Of a stretch of DNA of 64,000 nt, positions 30,300 to 42,125 are shown piece after piece. The translations under genes and the position numbers were made by a program. The notes below the pieces were generated by a model. That model worked only from the letters and a program-made list of their open reading frames with translations. It was not told the origin of the DNA and searched no databases. Within the stretch, counting starts at the first letter, position 1. Each line of letters begins with the position of its first letter. Origin of the DNA: Lantana camara (lineage: Eukaryota > Streptophyta > Magnoliopsida > Lamiales > Verbenaceae); the NCBI GenBank assembly GCA_037501455.1, contig CM074857.1:32384001-32448000 (forward strand). The letters are read 5' to 3'.

Positions 30300-32078
30300 A
30301 TGTCGAGTGTATATGATAACTGGGAGAGGCTGGTTGACGCCACGCTTGATAGAGAGGAGCTCCATCAATTGGCGCTTCTCTCGTCGAGGGAGACCAGCTT
30401 CAACAGCTCCATTTCCTCTGCTTTCAATATTTCTCCATATAATTCTCGATTTATTACTGTTCTTGACTATGTGCCGGGTTCGTTGACAGCTCGAGTGATA
30501 AAGGCGGCAGGGAAAACAGTAATATTCAAGCAAGAATGTTTGGAAATCAAAACCAAGACTGAGAAGCTTGCTGGAATGCTCCGGGAGGCGGCGTGTGTGA
30601 GCAACGGCTTGTATGACAGGCCCACGCTCTGCATCGTATCCAACACGGAGCTCGTCTTGAAGAAGGCACTAAAACTTGTGATGAAGTGCTGCCGTCGATG
30701 TGTGAAGTGCGTTTTCAACATCATCCCTGCCAACGCATTCCAAAAGATGTCCTCCCTCCTTGAGCACTCCATCCAGGACGTGTCTTGGCTACTTTCCATC
30801 TTCGGTTGTGAAGCCGATGAGGACCTGATATTCCCCCCAATCACCCTCAAGGAGCCAATACTATGTCTTGTATGGGAGCATATCACCACTTTATACATGG
30901 GTTCTAAGGACGACCGATCCGATGCAGCTGCATCTCTGGCTTCTTTGGTTCATGACAATTATCTGCACAGTAAATTGATCGTTGAGGAAGGTTGGGTTGG
31001 TCCTTTGTTGAAATTGGTGGAGGAAGGGAATTTAGAGGGGCAGGAGAGTGCGATTAGGGCAATTGTATGGCTTGTAAAGAACATAGAAAACGCGCAGTAC
31101 ATGATTGACGCTGGTGCACCCCAGGTGTTTTTGAAAATGCTCAAAGAAGGTCCTATGAAGGTGCAAGCGGACACGGCCTGGGCCGTGTCTGAGCTTGCTA
31201 TGCATTACCCCAAGTTCCAAAATTGTTTTGCTCAGCACGACATTGTTCCCGTGCTCTTTGGCCATCTAACCTTGGGGACTAGGCATGAAGTGGTTACAAG
31301 TAATAATGCAAGGAAAAAGGAGCACCCTATAACCAAAGAATACATGAAGGAGATGGCAGTTAGGGCCCTTAGTCAACTTGCCAAAGGCAACTCTCCCATT
31401 TGCATGAGCATCATGGAGTCTGAAGCATTACCATGCCTTTTGGTCCTCCTGGAGAAAGGTACTGAAGAAGTTCGATACAATTCTGCTACAGTTTTGATGG
31501 TCATCACTGCAATGGCAGAGGAAGACGTTGAACTAAGAAAAACAGCATTCAACCGGCATTCCCCTGTCACCAAACTGGTGCTTACTCGATTACTTAGAGT
31601 TTTAGCGGTGGATAAAATTTCTAGCTTGCGCATTCCCTGTATCAAGGCCATGGGAAATCTAGCTATGATATTCAAGAAAACCGAGACAAGAATTATAAGC
31701 GCTCTTGTGAAGTTGATGTGTCTTCCGAACATCAATGTTTCTACTGAAGCTTGCATTGCACTCACTAAGTTTGCATGCTCGGAGAACCCGTTGTGCGTCC
31801 ATCACTCGAAGGCAATCATTAATGCTGGTGGGGCGCAGTACCTCGTCAGTAACCTGTGTTCACAAGGAGAGGAGAAAGTGCAGAATTGTGATATGATTGT
31901 ACTATGCTGCATTGCCATGCATGTGCCAGAGACTGAACTATTTGGTTCGAAAATGTTACTTGACAAGCTTCAAACTTCATGCAATCGATCATCTCTGCGA
32001 CGGGATAAAGCTTTGCAGAAATTGTTGCCGGAGGCCAAACGAAAGTTGGATCTCCATCACTCCAGACGATCCCGTTAA
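30300..32078 (+). CDS. ARO-like armadillo-repeat protein, copy 3 (intact, most ARO-like C-terminus)
   Basis: Intact 592-codon, intronless frame with ATG at 30300. It shares the N-terminal charged extension (W-E-R-L-V at residues 8-12), then F-K-Q-E-C, K-T-K-T-E-K and R-P-T motifs, and then about nine armadillo-like repeats. Its C-terminal third differs from the other copies and is closer to canonical AROs: it keeps G-T-E-E-V-R-Y-N-S-A, A-C-I-A-L-T-K-F-A-C and H-S-K-A-I-I-N-A-G-G-A, and ends in a basic H-H-S-R-R-S-R tail. By family, AROs act at the cell cortex in polar growth with ROP GTPases. This copy is my best candidate for the functional member along with copy 1. Confidence 0.85.
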   Translation: MSSVYDNWERLVDATLDREELHQLALLSSRETSFNSSISSAFNISPYNSRFITVLDYVPGSLTARVIKAAGKTVIFKQECLEIKTKTEKLAGMLREAACVSNGLYDRPTLCIVSNTELVLKKALKLVMKCCRRCVKCVFNIIPANAFQKMSSLLEHSIQDVSWLLSIFGCEADEDLIFPPITLKEPILCLVWEHITTLYMGSKDDRSDAAASLASLVHDNYLHSKLIVEEGWVGPLLKLVEEGNLEGQESAIRAIVWLVKNIENAQYMIDAGAPQVFLKMLKEGPMKVQADTAWAVSELAMHYPKFQNCFAQHDIVPVLFGHLTLGTRHEVVTSNNARKKEHPITKEYMKEMAVRALSQLAKGNSPICMSIMESEALPCLLVLLEKGTEEVRYNSATVLMVITAMAEEDVELRKTAFNRHSPVTKLVLTRLLRVLAVDKISSLRIPCIKAMGNLAMIFKKTETRIISALVKLMCLPNINVSTEACIALTKFACSENPLCVHHSKAIINAGGAQYLVSNLCSQGEEKVQNCDMIVLCCIAMHVPETELFGSKMLLDKLQTSCNRSSLRRDKALQKLLPEAKRKLDLHHSRRSR

Positions 32079-32234
32079 ATTATATCAAACACATACCAGC
32101 GAGAAGTGTATCCCTAAGATCAGGAGTTCATTGGACCTTCTCTTCTGCCGTTCTGCGGTCTTGTGTACTATAATTGTATCCGACTCAGATTAGCTGAAGC
32201 TTGTGATCCTTGAGGAGAAAAGCCACCACCCCCG

Positions 32235-32575
32235 GTCAAAAGTCAGAAACCGCAGCAAGATCAACGGGCATCATGAACCTTGAATAAGCTCCTTTCGCTT
32301 CAGATGCTGATCCAAGATCATAAACCGGGCAGTTTCAAACGCAAGGTACCGGATAGCTGAAAAACACGCTTTGCGAAAAACTCGAGGCCCCATTCCACAA
32401 CTGAATCCAATCGATCCTTCTGCTTAACCGTCGATCTGACCCCACTGTACATAGCAGCAGAAACCTTATTTACTGCTTCCCCATGAGCCTGAGTCATCAA
32501 CCTCTGTTTTCACCACATCCAACGGAGTCGTCAAGGAAGCTGAAATCGACTCTGCTAATGCTCCGCATTGTACAA
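32235..32575 (-). pseudogene. Antisense MFL1 scrap (3' part)
   Basis: Read on the minus strand it matches the MFL1 end: third carrier repeat with P-L-D-V-V-K context, the 3' coding part, and the first bases of the 3' untranslated region with ATGATGCC.GTTGATC. Deletions and frame breaks are present. It lies just downstream of copy 3, in inverted orientation. Confidence 0.8.
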
Positions 32576-32962
32576 AGCATTGTGGTTTGAGAGGGGATTG
32601 GATTTAGAGTTCATAGGCCATTAGAAAATCAATATAATGAGATGAGAGTATCTTAATTTTTTGTATTATTAATGTAATGTGTAAGGAAAATGAGTATCCA
32701 CACATACGCTTTTTCAATAGCTAGTTAGATTCGAATCCAATATGAACAAAAGTATTTCCACACAACGACCTAAATTCTTGACTGACTCTTAAAGTAGTTC
32801 CATCATTTTCCAAAAAGCAACTACTGGCTAATTAGGTGCAATTTCTGTGTTCCATCTCTGTTTTTTCCTTTTCTAAGACTTGATTAATGTCATTTAAAAA
32901 GCATTTCAGAAGTTGTATCTCTTTTGAGATTCACATCATTTCTTGTAGGAAAAAGGAGAGCT
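32576..32962 (+). other. Upstream segment of truncated ARO-like copy 4
   Basis: From about 32815 it matches the common ARO leader (CAAAAAGCAACTAC, then GTGCAATTTCTGTGTTCC). The rest is AT-rich without a gene. Confidence 0.6.
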
Positions 32963-33110
32963 ATGTCGAGCAACTATGATAAGTGGGAGAGGTTGGTTTG
33001 CTGCCGTGCTGGATAGGGAGGAGCTCCGCCGCCTGGCGCTTCTCTCCTCCATGGAGACCAGCTTCAACAGCTCCTCTTCCACCGGTTTCAATATTTCACC
33101 TTACTATGCT
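32963..33110 (+). pseudogene. ARO-like copy 4, only the first 50 codons remain
   Basis: The ATG at 32963 and the first 145 bases match the other copies. An extra T near 32998 shifts the frame. Similarity ends abruptly after the A-T-T-T-C-A-C-C-T-T segment at about 33108, where T-rich unrelated sequence starts. That new sequence resembles the one at 50820-50860, which may mark a recombination point. Confidence 0.85.
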
Positions 33111-35925
33111 CTTCTTTCTCCTCTTATTCTGTTTCTTTTACCTTATTCTTATCATTTGTTTTTCCCCCTCTTGTATTTTATTTTTTATTATTTATTTAAT
33201 TTTTCCCTTTCATTTTTGTTGTATCTTCGAAAACTTCCCCAACAACGAATAAGATCCTATTTCAATTTTTTATATTTTTGTTGAGCTTGAAAAGGAATTT
33301 GTATTGGTTCTCTTATGTTGCTGCTAAAACCTTATTGTGAAGTGATGATTCTTGTTTTTGCAAATTTTAACATCTTGTTAACTTTATATTGTCTTTTTTC
33401 CATTTCTAGTTTAATTATTTATCTTAAATCGATCAATGCTGCAATTTATTGGGTTACAGGACATTAAATGTATACCTCAGCAACTTCTTGAAATAGTGTG
33501 ATGGTTGCTTGTTCGTTTCCATCAGCTACATCGAGGGTCCACCGATATCTATAGTTTTTGAACATTGTAATTTTTCGTATATCATGATTTTTATTTTTAT
33601 GTGTTCTTAGATTTCATACCTTGGTGATGTTTCCACTTGTTCATCCATATAATTTCCGCATTGCATTCCTTGTATTGTTTTTTATATTAATCTTGTGTAA
33701 ATGTTGCAAGCTTCGTATCAGGGCATGAGTATGTTTTTCACGGAATAGACTTTTGCTTTGAAGTAATAGTATGTGTTCTTGGATTATTAGTTGAGTTTGT
33801 TTTTCCATATACCGAAATAATATTATATAATTGCATTATAGATCTTGTAATAAAAATATTAGTTTCAAATAATGAAAAGATGATATGGTTGTAATTCTTC
33901 TTTTCTTTCGTTTAGATTACCTAATGTAGCATTAGACGACAATTATGAATCACTTCTTTCACGGTTATTTTGTTGATTCTTCATTTTTTTTAGTCTACAT
34001 TTACTTCTTTGGAGGATGCCAACCTATTTGTCACTAATATAATTATTGAACAAGTTTTGAGTTTGTCTGCATGTACCCAAATGGATAGATGGAGCATTGC
34101 CAACATTTGACATAAAGTCGTATGATTTTGCTGCGAATATTGAGATTAAGAGGGGTCCCTTCTCATTCAATCTCTTATTATTCATGATTATTACTTCTCC
34201 TCCATAGTATGTGCTTTTGCTGTTTCTTTTAATTGAAATAGTTGTTTCACTTTCTTCACAAATCTAATTATATATGTAACTTTCCTGTGTTAGATATTTA
34301 TTTTTAAATATACACAAAAATTTAAAATTCTTTAATCAAGATAATTTAAAATTACCAATCAATTAATTTTCATTAAAATCGATTATAACTTCATTGAATC
34401 ATAAAAGCTTGAACGTGATATTTCTATAGATGATCTTTCCCTCAACTTCGTTCACAATTCTAGCTGCTATGAGAACCAACTCAATTTGTAGATCGACATT
34501 TAGGTAATTTTGTTTATTTCTTTCCTCCTTGCTTTCCTTGTTGGATTCTCTATTATGTAAGTTTTATTGAAGAATAAATCATTTTCGTATCGCATCCCCA
34601 TATCCTTAAATATTATGCCATGTATTTTCATTCCATGTAAATGTAACAATGAATATATCAAATAAATAATTTTCTCTATCTTTTGAAAAATATATATATA
34701 TTTTCACAATAAATAAAATATCATAAATAGATAACGATTATAAGTGAAATGTTAAAATATATTTGAGGTCCGTTTATCAAGTTAATTTCTAACTTACCAA
34801 ATCATTCCTTGTTCACTCCAATAGCTCGAATGTTAGAAGGAGGATGTTTTGTTAAATAATAATGTGTACATGTCTGCTCCCATCACTCTCTCTGATCTAC
34901 CGTCATCTTCTCAGTTCCATCGTCACTCTTCCAAATCTAGCGGAGATCTGATCTATCGCTGGCTTTTTTATGGTGCAAAGATGATCTGTGTCCACTGCTT
35001 TTTTTAAGTTATGTTTTCTTTCGAGTCTTGCATATGAAAGTTTTGTGTCTTCCGTACAAAAATTTAGTTACTTTGTTTAAGTTTAGCTTTATTTTTTTCC
35101 ATGTTTTTCTTAATGAAGTTAAGTCATTCAACTTGAGGCTAACTGTGTAACTCATTCGCTTTCGAAAATTACAATTTCGGCTTACGTTCGTTCATTGCAA
35201 TTTCGGCTTGTGTTATTATAGCTTTTGCCGCGTTGGTTGTACTACCTAATTTGATATATGATATTGTTCTTACTTTTCAAAAAATTATGTGTACATATCT
35301 ATTTTTAAATTTTTTTTTTATGTAGATTGCTTTGACAATGAGATATATATATATATATATATATATATGTAAAATTGGAATAACAACTATCCTCAACTTG
35401 CATTTTTGGGATATGTGTTTTTTTTTTTTTTTTCCGATGATAAAATTAACCCGTAACTCAGAAAAAGATTGTATTTTCGGAACAATCATCACCGGAAGAT
35501 GATGTGTACGCCGGAAAGTAACATGTACGCCACATATGAATGATGTGTACGCAATTGCGTTATTATGCTTTTTATTTTTTTAGTGGTGTGACTAACCACT
35601 TTAAAACCACATAAGAAAATTATTATCTACTCAAATAATGACATGTATTTTTTTAAAAGCAATTACCTACGGTACTATTATGAGTTTTTATTATATGTAG
35701 ATATCTATACATATTAAAAATAATTAAACACTCCATTGTATTATAAAAATATTATTTAAAATGTAATTAATTAAAAAATTATGTGATATTAATTTAAAAA
35801 ATGAAAAATATTTATTTTACACTTAATTTGAATATTTAAACATGCTGATAAAAAACTATCCATCAAAAATTTTATTCTTAACTTAATATCCACACTAAAT
35901 TTTAATATGCTTATGTTTTCTTTTA
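33111..35925. other. T-rich stretch with no gene
   Basis: No ORF with protein character and no clear transposon ends. There is an (AT)n run at 35342-35368 and a GTACGC-rich spot near 35500-35550. The region near 34900-34970 has leader-like CATC/TCTC runs of unknown origin. Confidence 0.5.
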
Positions 35926-36156
35926 GAGCAAATTGCATTTTTGGTCCCATAGTAATAGGCCATTATCACTTTTGGTCCCATGTTTTCCAGATCTGGTTTT
36001 TTTGGTCCCGTACTAAATTTTTTTTATCACTTTCAGGACTTCCGTCAAATAATTGACGGAAGTCACTGTTCATCCGTCAATTTACTGTTCATCCGCCATT
36101 TTTTTTTTTTTTTTTTGATCTATATCCATTAATTTCATATATTATATATTTATTAT
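35926..36156 (+). repeat. Left terminal inverted repeat of the AT-rich MULE
   Basis: About 95% identical by eye to the reverse complement of 50143-50366. It contains two TTTTGGTCCCAT repeats and a local inverted repeat around TTCCGTCAAATAATTGACGG. Weaker similarity continues inward to about 36250. Confidence 0.9.
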
Positions 36157-36871
36157 CTATAATATATGTATTATATTTTATATAATATGTAATACACGTA
36201 TTAAATTATTAATACCCTATATATTATATATTTTAATTAATAATATGCATTTTGTTATATATTATATATAATATATCATATATACTATATATAATAAAAT
36301 ATGTGTAATACATATATATAATATACATGCAATTATGTACATGAAACAATATTAAAATACATGTATATTATACGTGCATATAATATACATGTAACTATGG
36401 ACATATAACTATATTAAAATACATGTATAATATACGTGTATATATAATATATACGGTGCACCAAAAAAAAAATATATATATATATATACATAGTTACATG
36501 TATTTTAATATATACACATATTATAAATTATATATCATACACATGTATTAACAATATATATTGTTACATATTATATATTATATATTATATATATACAAGT
36601 ATACTATATTTTAAAATATAAACACGTATATATGTATTACAATAATATATGTATATTATATTTTATACACGTATATATACGTATTACACATATTTTATTA
36701 TATATAATATATATTTTATATTATATATTATATATAATATATAACAAAATATATATTATTAATACAAGTGTACATAATATATAATATATAATACGCATAT
36801 TATTAAAATACATATAACAAAATATATATACGTGTATTTTATATGATATGTAATATATGTATATATACGTG

Positions 36872-36913
<42 letters not shown>

Positions 36914-37008
36914 CAAAATATATGTATTTACACGTATTATATATATATATATGTATTTACATATATTATTGTATACGTATATAAGTATTACACATATTTA
37001 CACATATT

Positions 37009-37044
<36 letters not shown>

Positions 37045-37118
37045 TATGTATATATAATAAAATATGTGTATATACATATTTTATTACATATATGTATTAC
37101 AATAATATATATATTATA
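36157..37118. repeat. AT-rich interior of the MULE, left part
   Basis: Low-complexity AT/ATATAC sequence with (AT)n runs near 36878-36912 and 37010-37040. Nothing coding. It continues after the gypsy insertion at 49712-50142. Confidence 0.8.
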
Positions 37119-37920
37119 TGATGGGTTCTGGAATGTATGGGTCCGAATCCGATCACTTTATGATTTGTAACAGTGGAGGAAACCAACGGAACTTCGCCGG
37201 AAAAGAGGAGGCGGGTTCTACCTGTTGGGACAAGCACAACAAAAGTCAGAAGGCCAAGCTGGGGGGACTGGGGGTGATACCCAGTTTGGCTCTCCGACGC
37301 TCAAGTCAGTACAGTGTATGTAAGTTCAGTCACAGTTGCAGCGGTGAAGAAAGCTTACCAAGGTAGAAGATGAGTTTGGCTATTTATAGTTGAGGGTCAA
37401 GGGCCCTTTGGTCATTTGCCTCAAGTGGTCCTGGCCGAATGTTGCCCTAACACGTGGCGCCATGAAAGAGAAACCTAGGAGGAATCTTCTGCAAAAGTGG
37501 CTAAAAGTTGGTGCGGGTAACAGTGGCAGGTGCGCGGGCATGTACGATGTGTCAGAGAGCCATTTGGGTGGTTGGTAACGAGGGCTTATGGGCGCGCTCG
37601 TGACAACCTGGGGTATTGGAGGCCAAGATATCCGCTGAGGGGGATGAAGGCTCCAGTTCAAGTGACGAGCCAAAGGGGAAGCCACTCTGAGGGAGTGTGA
37701 CGCTCGAAGAGGGCTCCCATGGCACGTGGGCGTACCAACCATTTAGTTTGCAGGACGCTCGTGGGAGTGACAGCGCTCGTTGGGCTTAACTCCTGAAGAA
37801 GGAGGGCGCTCGTTGGGTTTATCGCTCGTGTATTGATGGCGAAGCCTTGGGGAGACCGACGTCATCATCTTGGTGATGCCACGTGTCCTAACGTGGGACG
37901 ATCGTATTTTGACCCCATCA
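37119..37920 (-). repeat. 3' LTR (relative to gag-pol)
   Basis: 802 bp, TGATGGG...CCCATCA. It differs from the other LTR at about four positions by eye (near 37465, 37498, 37763 and 37807). On the minus strand it has a TATAAATA box at 37381-37388 for the element promoter. Confidence 0.95.
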
Positions 37921-37935
37921 TTTTGCCCCCCAATT
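37921..37935 (-). other. Polypurine tract
   Basis: On the minus strand AATTGGGGGGCAAAA abuts the 3' LTR, the expected plus-strand priming site. Confidence 0.8.
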
Positions 37936-38536
37936 CTGTAGTCCTTAGTGATAAGGACTGTAGAATTTTGACACGTTCAATCTCTTGCAGATAGCGCTCG
38001 TGTAAGGCTTGGCGTGTTGAGCAATTTTTCTTCTGGTTGCACTGTAAATGCGGTCTTTTCAACTGACCGCTCGTAACACTTCCGCATTAAATGTTGTACT
38101 TATTCTGAATCACTCGAAACGTCAGAGCAATAAATGCGGATGCGCGTGGGGCGCGTGAGCATGGGGAAGCATGTGACGGTTCCATAAAGTGGGCGGTTTC
38201 CTAGGCGGGAAATGATTACCATTTTGAATTCATTGCTGAGAAGGGTACCAACTCCCATCCCTATAAATACGGGATTCTGAAATCTTCATACTTTTTACGC
38301 ATTCAGAACTTTCAGGCATCCTTTGCAAAAAAGAATTCTCTCGCACTCCAGTTCTTAGAGCATCTTCAACCTTTCTCCCAAACTTTCTCAGAAAACTTTC
38401 AAGGTAAACCTCCAGTGTAATTTTCTAACTTTGCTAACCGTAGATTCGAACTTTAGGATTTCATAAACCCTTGGATTTCTTTCCTTGAAGAAACCCTAAC
38501 CTCTTACCGGAAAACTTCCAAATCCTAGTTTCTGCC
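37936..38536 (+). promoter_or_regulatory. Promoter and leader of the antisense ORF
   Basis: Non-coding 600 bases between the LTR and the antisense ORF. It includes a clean TATA box and a CT-rich leader, with several CGCTCGT motifs. Confidence 0.6.
38262..38269 (+). promoter_or_regulatory. TATA box (TATAAATA) for the antisense ORF
   Basis: TATAAATA stands 268 bases upstream of the ATG at 38537, in the plus direction opposite to gag-pol. It suggests that the antisense gene has its own promoter outside the LTR. Confidence 0.6.
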
Positions 38537-41375
38537 ATGGCCGACCAACATATTGAAGAATTTGCCCGTGAAATTAATGAAATGGCCATCGAGAGTTCTT
38601 CTTCACCCGGTTCTCCTAGAGATGAGGAGTTGGGGGCGGCAGTGAGGGCTATGGAGGATAGGAACCCTGGCGGAGTGGACCCTCTTTTCGAAGAGATGAA
38701 TCTTGTCCTGGAAGCAGAGAGGCAAGGGGTTGTTCTCCCCATAACTCAAAGCGCCACTCATCCCCACCGCCATACCGTGACCGTGGCAGTTGCAAACCCA
38801 CTTCCAGTGGCGGAAGCCATAACCGGGCCTTCAGAAAGAGCCCGTGATAAGGGAAAAGGCAAGAAAACCCAAAAATCCAAAGGTCCCAACGAGGGTGAAG
38901 GGTCTGGCTACCAGGCTACCGAGCGCACGCCTGATGAGACTCCCAGCACAGTCACCGTGGGAGATGTAAAGACAATGTTGGCTCCCATTTACTGGGACGA
39001 GCGGTATTCATGGAGAATCCCAGAAGGCCACGAGCGTGCGAATAATCCGCCTCCCGGGGAAATGGCCGTATACGTGGATACGGTGAGTTCAGGAGGCCTG
39101 AGGTTCCCTATCTCGGTCACCATGGCTCATTTGCTGAATGACCTGGGCTTGTGTCCGTCACAAATCGTGCCCAACGGCCTAGCTTTGCTGACCTGCTTCA
39201 TAATTCTAATGAGGAGTATGGGCTACGAGCCCTCCTTGCGGAATTTCAACGCTCTCTTCCAAGTGGTCAGCTCTTCTCGCTCGTCTCCCGAGGCTGGCTT
39301 TTATTATATTCAAGCGAAGGCACGTATGAGATTGATCAACTCGCCCTCGACCACTTATGGCCCTGACTGGAAGGAGAAGTTTATCTTCGTCAAGGCTCCA
39401 TCTGAAGAGGGCTTTGGGGTGATCACGGAATGGGGCTCGTATTCAAAGAGTCGTTTGCTGCCCTCACTCCCCAAAGATTGGGCCAAAAACCTGGCAGCAA
39501 CCCTAAGGGACGAGGGTCACCTTATACAAGCGAAGGACTGGATAGACGACGCGGAGCTCATGTTCCTATGTGGCCTTTCCAATGACCCTTATTATCTTGA
39601 CAACCCTCCGGCTCGTGACATAGAGAGAGCTGGTTAGATTCTTTAGGGCACTAACTTTAGATAGGAATGAATACTAACTGCTTTTTTGTATTTGTAACTT
39701 GCATACTTAGCGGTTCTCATCTAAGGATTTTTAACTCTTGGATATTTTCCATTTTTGCAGGAGCCACAATACTAGAAATGGCTGGTGGAATCAGACAAGC
39801 CGCTCGTTTCGCCCACGCGAACAGAAACCAAGCCTCGCAAGGGGACCAACAACGCGAGCAACAGCGCCCTCGCAATCGTACCAACCGCGGGGACGCTCGT
39901 AGCGGCGAACAGGGCGCCAGTTCGAGCGCCAATCCTGAGGTCCCACCCCCTCGTGGTCGAGGGGAACGCAGAGTGGCCAACAGGGAGACCAGGGGGCGGT
40001 CTTCTTCAGATAGAGCGGGCGACGTTCGACCCCCCATCCCTGCGGAACAAACGAGGCCAGTGACTACCCTGGCGATAACTGAGGCTTCCCCAAGCTCAAA
40101 TAGGCCTTCCCGCAAGAGGAAGAGGATGCCCGATTCCGCCGCAATCAAGGGCAAGGGCAAACAAGTAGTCGAAGGCCCCAAGGGCGAGGGGGACACTTCC
40201 TCTTCAGAGGAGGAGCATTTATGGGGGTTCTCTCGACGAGGGGACAGGGAATGCTCAGGTCCCACGGACGGGGGGCCAATTCTGCTGAGGCCTGGCACTC
40301 TATCCGAGACTATGTCCCAGGATCTTTTCAGCAGGGCCCAATTCTCGGCAGACCATCGTCACCTCTACAGCGAGTCTGTGGAGCAAGTAACCTTTGATGC
40401 GGCCCACGCTCTAATCTCCGTAAGTCCTCACTTCTTGCTTATCTTTGTTAATTTTTTTGTAAGTTAACACCTTTCCGGCTAACAGTTTTCCTCTCGTTTT
40501 CGCAGCAAGTTCTTCCTCGGCTCCGAAATGTGCAAATGCGAGCCTCTACTTACGCCGAGCGCAAGGCCAAGTATAAGAAGATGGCACGCTCAAATGACCC
40601 GGCTCAAATCCAAACAGAGCTGGACACAGCAACCGCTAAGTATGAATCCCTCAAGGATTTGTACAATAAAACTGAGGGGGAGCTGGAAAAACTCAAGGAG
40701 GATTTCCAGGCGGTGGAGAACGCTCGGAACGGCTTGAGCAGCCAGTTGGCTCAAGCTAATGAGCGCTGCAGGAAGGCGGAGGCCGAGCGCGAAAGCTGGA
40801 AGACAAAGGCTCAAGAAGCCGAGCGGAATTTCAACGCCGCTGTGAACGAGTGGCCTCGAAGTCTGGAGCGTGCCACCAAGGAGGCCCTTATCAAATTCTG
40901 CCACTCCAAAGCCTTCAACTTCGCGGCCTCGTTACACTGCTTGGATGAGGCCCAAAATGCCTTTAACTTAGCAGTGGATCAAGGCATTCACAAGGGGCTG
41001 ACAGATCCGGCCATGAAGGGAGCCGAGGGCACGGGGCTCTTGTTCAACGAGCGCTGTGAAGAGGTGGATGAGGACCCCAACGACCCCGCGGACACCATCG
41101 CCGAGATGGAGTACGAATTCTTGGTCAAGCTGATCCAAGATGAGTACGCCGACGCTCATAGGGAAGGGGGTGCGGTCCAAGAGGATAATCCTGAAGACGA
41201 GCCACAAGCGCCCGTCATGGAGGAGGCCCCGATCCCAATTGATGAAGGTGCCAACGCTCCTGCTCCAGATGCCAATGAGCCCATCGGTCCTCCAGATCAA
41301 CCGCAAGAGCCTGAGGGCCCAGTGCATGGCCCCATTCTGGTGATCGTTGATGAGGATATAGCCCCAGCCGTTTGA
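38537..41375 (+). CDS. Antisense ORF of the Tat-type element (putative gypsy-type transposon domain protein)
   Basis: Three exons can be read: 38537-39632, 39761-40419 and 40506-41375, with GT...AG introns and matching phases (1, 0). Joined, they give 874 residues without a stop. Exon 1 has a domain at about residues 175-275 resembling the plant 'putative gypsy type transposon' (Transposase_28) family: V-T-M-A-H-L-L-N-D-L-G-L, then P-N-G-L-A-L-L-T-C-F. Exon 2 is Arg/Gly/Ser-rich and basic (nuclear-localisation-like). Exon 3 has a long coiled coil around residues 590-700 and an acidic Pro-rich tail. It runs opposite to gag-pol, as the antisense ORFs known in some Tat elements do. Its role is unknown; a packaging or regulatory function is only a guess. 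Confidence 0.85.
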
Positions 41376-41590
41376 AGCTTCTTCTTTTATAGCTTTTCTA
41401 TGTGTTTTTCCGCTTTTCTGTCTTTTGTAATAGTATTTCTTGGGCCTTTGAGCCTTTTGCTTGTAAGATCTCTCTTCTGCAATGAATAATATTCCTTTTC
41501 CATGCCTTTGTTCTTCAGTTCACTTATGAGTCATATAATAAGACTGTGTAGCATATTCCATGAATATTTCATTTCTGTGATGCAACGAAA

Positions 41591-42012
41591 ATTTGTCTAA
41601 GTCATGAGCGATCGTGGGGGTCTTATTGTGAGATTGCCCCCCACCCAAGACTTGTATAAGTTTCTGCCTTTGAAAATTTGTCTAAGTCATGAGCGATCGT
41701 GAGGGTCTTATTGTGTGATTGCCCTCCCGCTCATGACTTTGTATAAATTTTTCTTGAACATTTGTCTAAGTCATGAGCGATCGTGAGGGTCTTATTGTGT
41801 GATTGCCCTCCCGCTCATGACTTTGTATAAATTTTTCTTGAACATTTGTCTAAGTCATGAGCGATCGTGAGGGTCTTATTGTGTGATTGCCCTCCCGCTC
41901 ATGACTTTGTATAAATTTTTCTTGAACATTTGTCTAAGTCATGAGCGATCGTGAGGGTCTTATTGTGTGATTGCCCTCCCGCTCATGACTTGTGACATTC
42001 CTCCCGCCCTTG
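41591..42012 (+). repeat. Five tandem 84-bp repeats, each able to form a hairpin
   Basis: ATTTGTCTAAGTCATGAGCG recurs at 41591, 41676, 41760, 41844 and 41928. Within each unit AAGTCATGAGCG pairs with CGCTCATGACTT, and GAGGG with CCCTC, enclosing a loop of about 16 bases; the first and last units are variants. Units 3-5 are nearly identical. Confidence 0.95.
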
Positions 42013-42125
42013 GGGGATTTTGCTGAGTCTTGAGTGTATGCGAGGGTCTTACTGAGTGGTTGCCCTCGTTCATGACTATTGGTCGAGCGCTCTGGCTTTT
42101 ATTATATTTCTGGCTCTTACTAGAA

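Noticed and set aside
36157..37118. Centromere- or origin-like AT tract
   Set aside because: It is the interior of a MULE with clear ends and continues on the far side of the gypsy insertion.
41591..42012. CRISPR-like array of equal repeats
   Set aside because: Units are contiguous 84-bp tandem repeats without unique spacers, inside a plant retrotransposon.
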